In this document: positions 5,618-7,422 of the stretch, piece after piece
Layout: each line of letters starts with the position of its first letter
Position numbering within the stretch: position 1 is the first letter of the stretch
DNA from: Scybalousia_A sp963588535
GTDB lineage: Bacteria; Bacteroidota; Bacteroidia; Bacteroidales; P3
Reading direction: 5' to 3'
DNA: 7,422 nt
NCBI GenBank assembly: GCA_963588535.1
Contig: CAVAII010000056.1
Location: 1-7,422 of the forward strand
Translations under genes and position numbers: made by a program
Notes under the pieces: generated by a model
Database searches by the model: none
What the model saw: the letters and a program-made list of their open reading frames with translations, nothing else
Told to the model about the DNA's origin: nothing

Positions 5618-5649
5618 AGAACTCTTCTAAATTGCTTCAGAAGAGTTCT
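5618..5649 (-). terminator. Intrinsic terminator downstream of tRNA-Gln
   Basis: A perfect 11-bp inverted repeat (5618-5628 with 5639-5649; one arm contains GAACTCTTCT) encloses a 10-nt loop. Read on the minus strand, the stem is followed by TCTTTTATAA, a modest U-rich tail. It lies 25 nt beyond the 3' end of the minus-strand tRNA and should end its transcript. On the plus strand no T-run follows, so it appears one-directional. Confidence 0.75.
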
Positions 5650-5674
5650 AAAATAGTTATAACATAAAAATCTG

Positions 5675-5745
5675 TTGTCCCATCAAGACTCGAACTTGAA
5701 ACGACAGAACCAAAATCAGCTGTGTTACCATTACACCATGGGACA
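5675..5745 (-). tRNA. trnQ: tRNA-Gln (anticodon UUG)
   Basis: 71 nt fold as a cloverleaf on the minus strand. The acceptor stem TGTCCCA pairs with TGGGACA, followed by discriminator A. T8 and G9 are present. The D-arm is GTG/CAC around TAATGGTAA. The anticodon loop TTTTGGT gives UUG at 5713-5711, which reads CAA. The T-arm is TCAAG/CTTGA around TTCGAGT, with a 4-nt variable loop. CCA is not encoded (the next bases are CAG). The anticodon stem is irregular: GCTGA opposite TCTGT leaves a T-T mismatch at 29-41 and a G-T pair at 27-43. It stands alone between its own promoter and an intrinsic terminator. Confidence 0.95.
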
Positions 5746-5784
5746 ATCTCAACAAATACTGTCGTACATCTTGATTTCGGTTTG

Positions 5785-5816
5785 CAAAATTATAACAAAT
5801 TATTAAACTGACCAAA
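5785..5816 (-). promoter_or_regulatory. Bacteroidota-type promoter of tRNA-Gln
   Basis: On the minus strand, TTTG (5816-5813) is followed after 20 nt by TAATTTTG (5792-5785). This matches the Bacteroidota -33/-7 consensus TTTG...TAnnTTTG in both boxes and in spacing. Transcription should begin around 5778, about 30 nt before the mature tRNA. Confidence 0.7.
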
Positions 5817-5819
5817 TTT

Positions 5820-5852
5820 TTTGCGATTTTTTTTCAAAATTTTATATCTTTG
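5820..5852 (+). promoter_or_regulatory. Bacteroidota-type promoter of the peptide ABC ATPase
   Basis: TTTG (5820-5823) is followed after 21 nt by TATCTTTG (5845-5852), a full match to TAnnTTTG. The start point should be near 5857-5860, leaving a very short leader before the ATG at 5871. The -33 box begins 3 nt after that of the divergent tRNA promoter, so two polymerases could hardly bind at once. Confidence 0.7.
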
Positions 5853-5853
5853 C

Positions 5854-5870
5854 AGTCTAATATGTAGACT
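5854..5870 (+). repeat. Inverted repeat directly before the ABC ATPase start codon
   Basis: AGTCTA (5854-5859) and TAGACT (5865-5870) are perfect inverted copies around a 5-nt loop ATATG. The right arm touches the ATG at 5871. In the mRNA this would place a small hairpin at the ribosome-binding region, or at the very 5' end if transcription starts near 5857. The loop and right arm also form ATG TAG, a start-stop codon pair 7 nt before the real start. Confidence 0.45.
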
Positions 5871-7422
5871 ATGGTGGAGGATAATAAACAAAATATCGTT
5901 TTAGAAGTGAGAGATTTAAGTGTCTCTTTCAAGCAAAATAAAATATTCAAAGAAGTAACTCATAAAGTTAATTTTTATATTCGACAAGGTGAGATTTTAG
6001 GGCTAGTTGGTGAGAGCGGAAGCGGAAAAAGTGTGTCTTCTTTGGCAATAATGGGGCTTTTGGATAAAAAAATTGCAAAAATATCCAACGGAGAAATTAT
6101 TTTCAGAGGCAAACATAAGACAATGATTTTCCAAGAACCAATGACAGCGTTGAATCCTGTAAGAAAATGCGGACCACAAGTAGACGAAATGCTACTTATC
6201 AATACTAATATGACAAAGAAACAAGCAAAGCAAAAGACGCTTCAATTGTTTAGGGAGGTCTTGTTACCAGATGTGGAGAGAGTTTATAATTCCTATCCAT
6301 TTTCTTTATCAGGCGGACAATTGCAAAGAGTAATGATTGCTATGGCTTTAAGTATTGAACCCGAATTGTTAATAGCCGATGAACCAACTACGGCTTTGGA
6401 CGTAACGGTACAAAAAACTATCTTGGAATTATTAAAAACGCTTCAACAAAAATATAATATGGCTATTCTGTTTATATCTCATGATTTGGGCGTTGTTCAT
6501 AATATTTCGGACAGGATAGCAGTTATCTACAAAGGTGAAATAGTTGAGACGAATACCTCTGAGAATATTTTCTTTCACCCTCAACATATCTACACAAAAA
6601 GTCTAATCGCCTCACGTCCTCCTTTGGATTTTAAGCCAAAACGCCTACTTACGATTAGTGATTTTATGAATAATACATCTAAATTAGAAGATACGGCGGT
6701 AAAGGTAGAAGAGAACAACGAAAAATTAGATTATTCTAAACTATCACCAATATTAGAGGTAAAGGATTTACATATTAATTATGTAATGAAACGAAACTTT
6801 TTCGGAAAGATAACAAAGCAATTCCACGCAATAAACAAAGTGAGTTTCTCTTTATACAAAGGCGAAACCTTAGGTATAGTTGGCGAAAGCGGTTGCGGTA
6901 AGACTACCGTAGGACGTGCTATTACAAGACTAATAGATATATCCTCTGGACAGATAATATTTGAGGGGAAAAGCCTTAAAGACCTTACCAAAAAAGAAAA
7001 ACACGAAATTAGAAAAGATATACAAATTATTTTCCAAGACCCTTATTCCTCTTTGAATCCAAGAGAAACTATCGGAGAGGCAATAGAAGAACCTATGAAA
7101 GTATTTAATCTCTATGATGCCAAACAACGAAAAGAGAAAACCTTAGAACTATTACGCAAGACAGGGTTAGGTGAGGAGTTTTTTTCTCGTTATCCGCATC
7201 AATTATCAGGTGGACAACGTCAAAGAGTTGGTATTGCGAGAGCCTTATCGTTAAGTCCTAAGGTTATAATTTGCGATGAAAGTGTATCAGCCTTAGATGT
7301 TAGTGTTCAGGCACAAGTGTTGAACTTGTTGAATGACCTAAAACGAGATTTTGGATTTACATATATCTTTATTTCTCATGATTTGTCGGTCGTAAAATAT
7401 ATGTCCGATAGAATAATAGTTA
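5871..7422 (+). CDS. Fused oligopeptide/dipeptide ABC transporter ATPase (3'-truncated by window end)
   Basis: An uninterrupted frame of 517 codons that runs off the window. It holds two complete nucleotide-binding domains, like OppD-OppF or DppD-DppF fused in one chain, and would energise uptake of peptides (or another Opp-family substrate) from the inner face of the membrane. Domain 1: Walker A GESGSGKS (47-54), Q-loop FQEP (87-90), signature LSGGQ (146-150), Walker B LLIADEP (166-172), switch His 204. Then an oligo_HPY-type segment (HPQHIYTKSLIASRPP) and a charged linker (about 265-300). Domain 2: Walker A GESGCGKTT (338-346), Q-loop FQDP (388-391), LSGGQ (445-449), Walker B with D469/E470 in DESVSALDV, switch His 503. 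Probably 40-70 C-terminal residues are missing. The ATG at 5871 puts the first strand (IVLEVRDLSVSF) at its normal place. Domain 1 lacks about 12-20 residues usually found before the Q-loop. No permease or binding protein is in view. Confidence 0.93.
   Translation, partial: MVEDNKQNIVLEVRDLSVSFKQNKIFKEVTHKVNFYIRQGEILGLVGESGSGKSVSSLAIMGLLDKKIAKISNGEIIFRGKHKTMIFQEPMTALNPVRKCGPQVDEMLLINTNMTKKQAKQKTLQLFREVLLPDVERVYNSYPFSLSGGQLQRVMIAMALSIEPELLIADEPTTALDVTVQKTILELLKTLQQKYNMAILFISHDLGVVHNISDRIAVIYKGEIVETNTSENIFFHPQHIYTKSLIASRPPLDFKPKRLLTISDFMNNTSKLEDTAVKVEENNEKLDYSKLSPILEVKDLHINYVMKRNFFGKITKQFHAINKVSFSLYKGETLGIVGESGCGKTTVGRAITRLIDISSGQIIFEGKSLKDLTKKEKHEIRKDIQIIFQDPYSSLNPRETIGEAIEEPMKVFNLYDAKQRKEKTLELLRKTGLGEEFFSRYPHQLSGGQRQRVGIARALSLSPKVIICDESVSALDVSVQAQVLNLLNDLKRDFGFTYIFISHDLSVVKYMSDRIIV

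Noticed and set aside
5675..5745. Integration (att) site of a mobile element at the tRNA gene
   Set aside because: No integrase, no duplicated tRNA 3' end and no foreign-looking genes are visible beside it.
5975..7127. Three minus-strand frames (5975-6202, 6779-6991, 6930-7127)
   Set aside because: All are antisense to the fused ABC ATPase, whose plus-strand frame carries every catalytic motif of two ATPase domains and has no stop.

Overview
The window comes from an AT-rich bacterium, most likely a member of the Bacteroidota (Bacteroidales-like). Three things point there. Several transcription starts look like the Bacteroidota sigma factor consensus (a TTTG box about 20 bp upstream of TAnnTTTG). 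Start codons lack clear Shine-Dalgarno sequences and sit in A/T-rich leaders. The peptide ABC ATPase is a fused two-domain protein with a DESVSALDV Walker B/D-loop, and exported proteins have signal peptides ending near a Gln (AYSQ, AFSQ, ISAQ). TGA is used as a stop, so the code is the standard one.

Left part (128-3400, plus strand): five tightly packed genes that overlap or nearly abut, all predicted to be exported or envelope proteins. In order they are a small secreted protein with a CC-x4-CC motif, a LolA/RseB-like periplasmic protein, a YidD-family protein with an N-terminal signal peptide, and two divergent paralogues that each combine TPR-like helices with a C-terminal hydrophobic module. 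ATGA start/stop overlaps and a 68-nt overlap imply one translationally coupled operon. I read it as an envelope-biogenesis cassette, perhaps for membrane-protein or lipoprotein handling. This is the most interesting system in the window, although its function is inferred.

Centre (3401-3610): a convergent intergenic region holding a 70% GC imperfect palindrome with a CTAG core, followed by an A/T-rich array with an exact 21-bp period. Together they look like a composite repeat element. Next come two minus-strand genes, a DUF2461 (TIGR02453) protein followed by a tRNA-dihydrouridine synthase, which probably form one operon read leftward from a promoter near 5410.

Right part (5343-7422): a mostly empty, strongly strand-skewed spacer, a minus-strand intrinsic terminator, a minus-strand tRNA-Gln(UUG), and two back-to-back Bacteroidota-type promoters, one for the tRNA and one for a rightward gene. 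That gene encodes a fused oligopeptide/dipeptide ABC transporter ATPase (OppD-OppF/DppD-DppF type). It runs off the end of the window after 517 codons.
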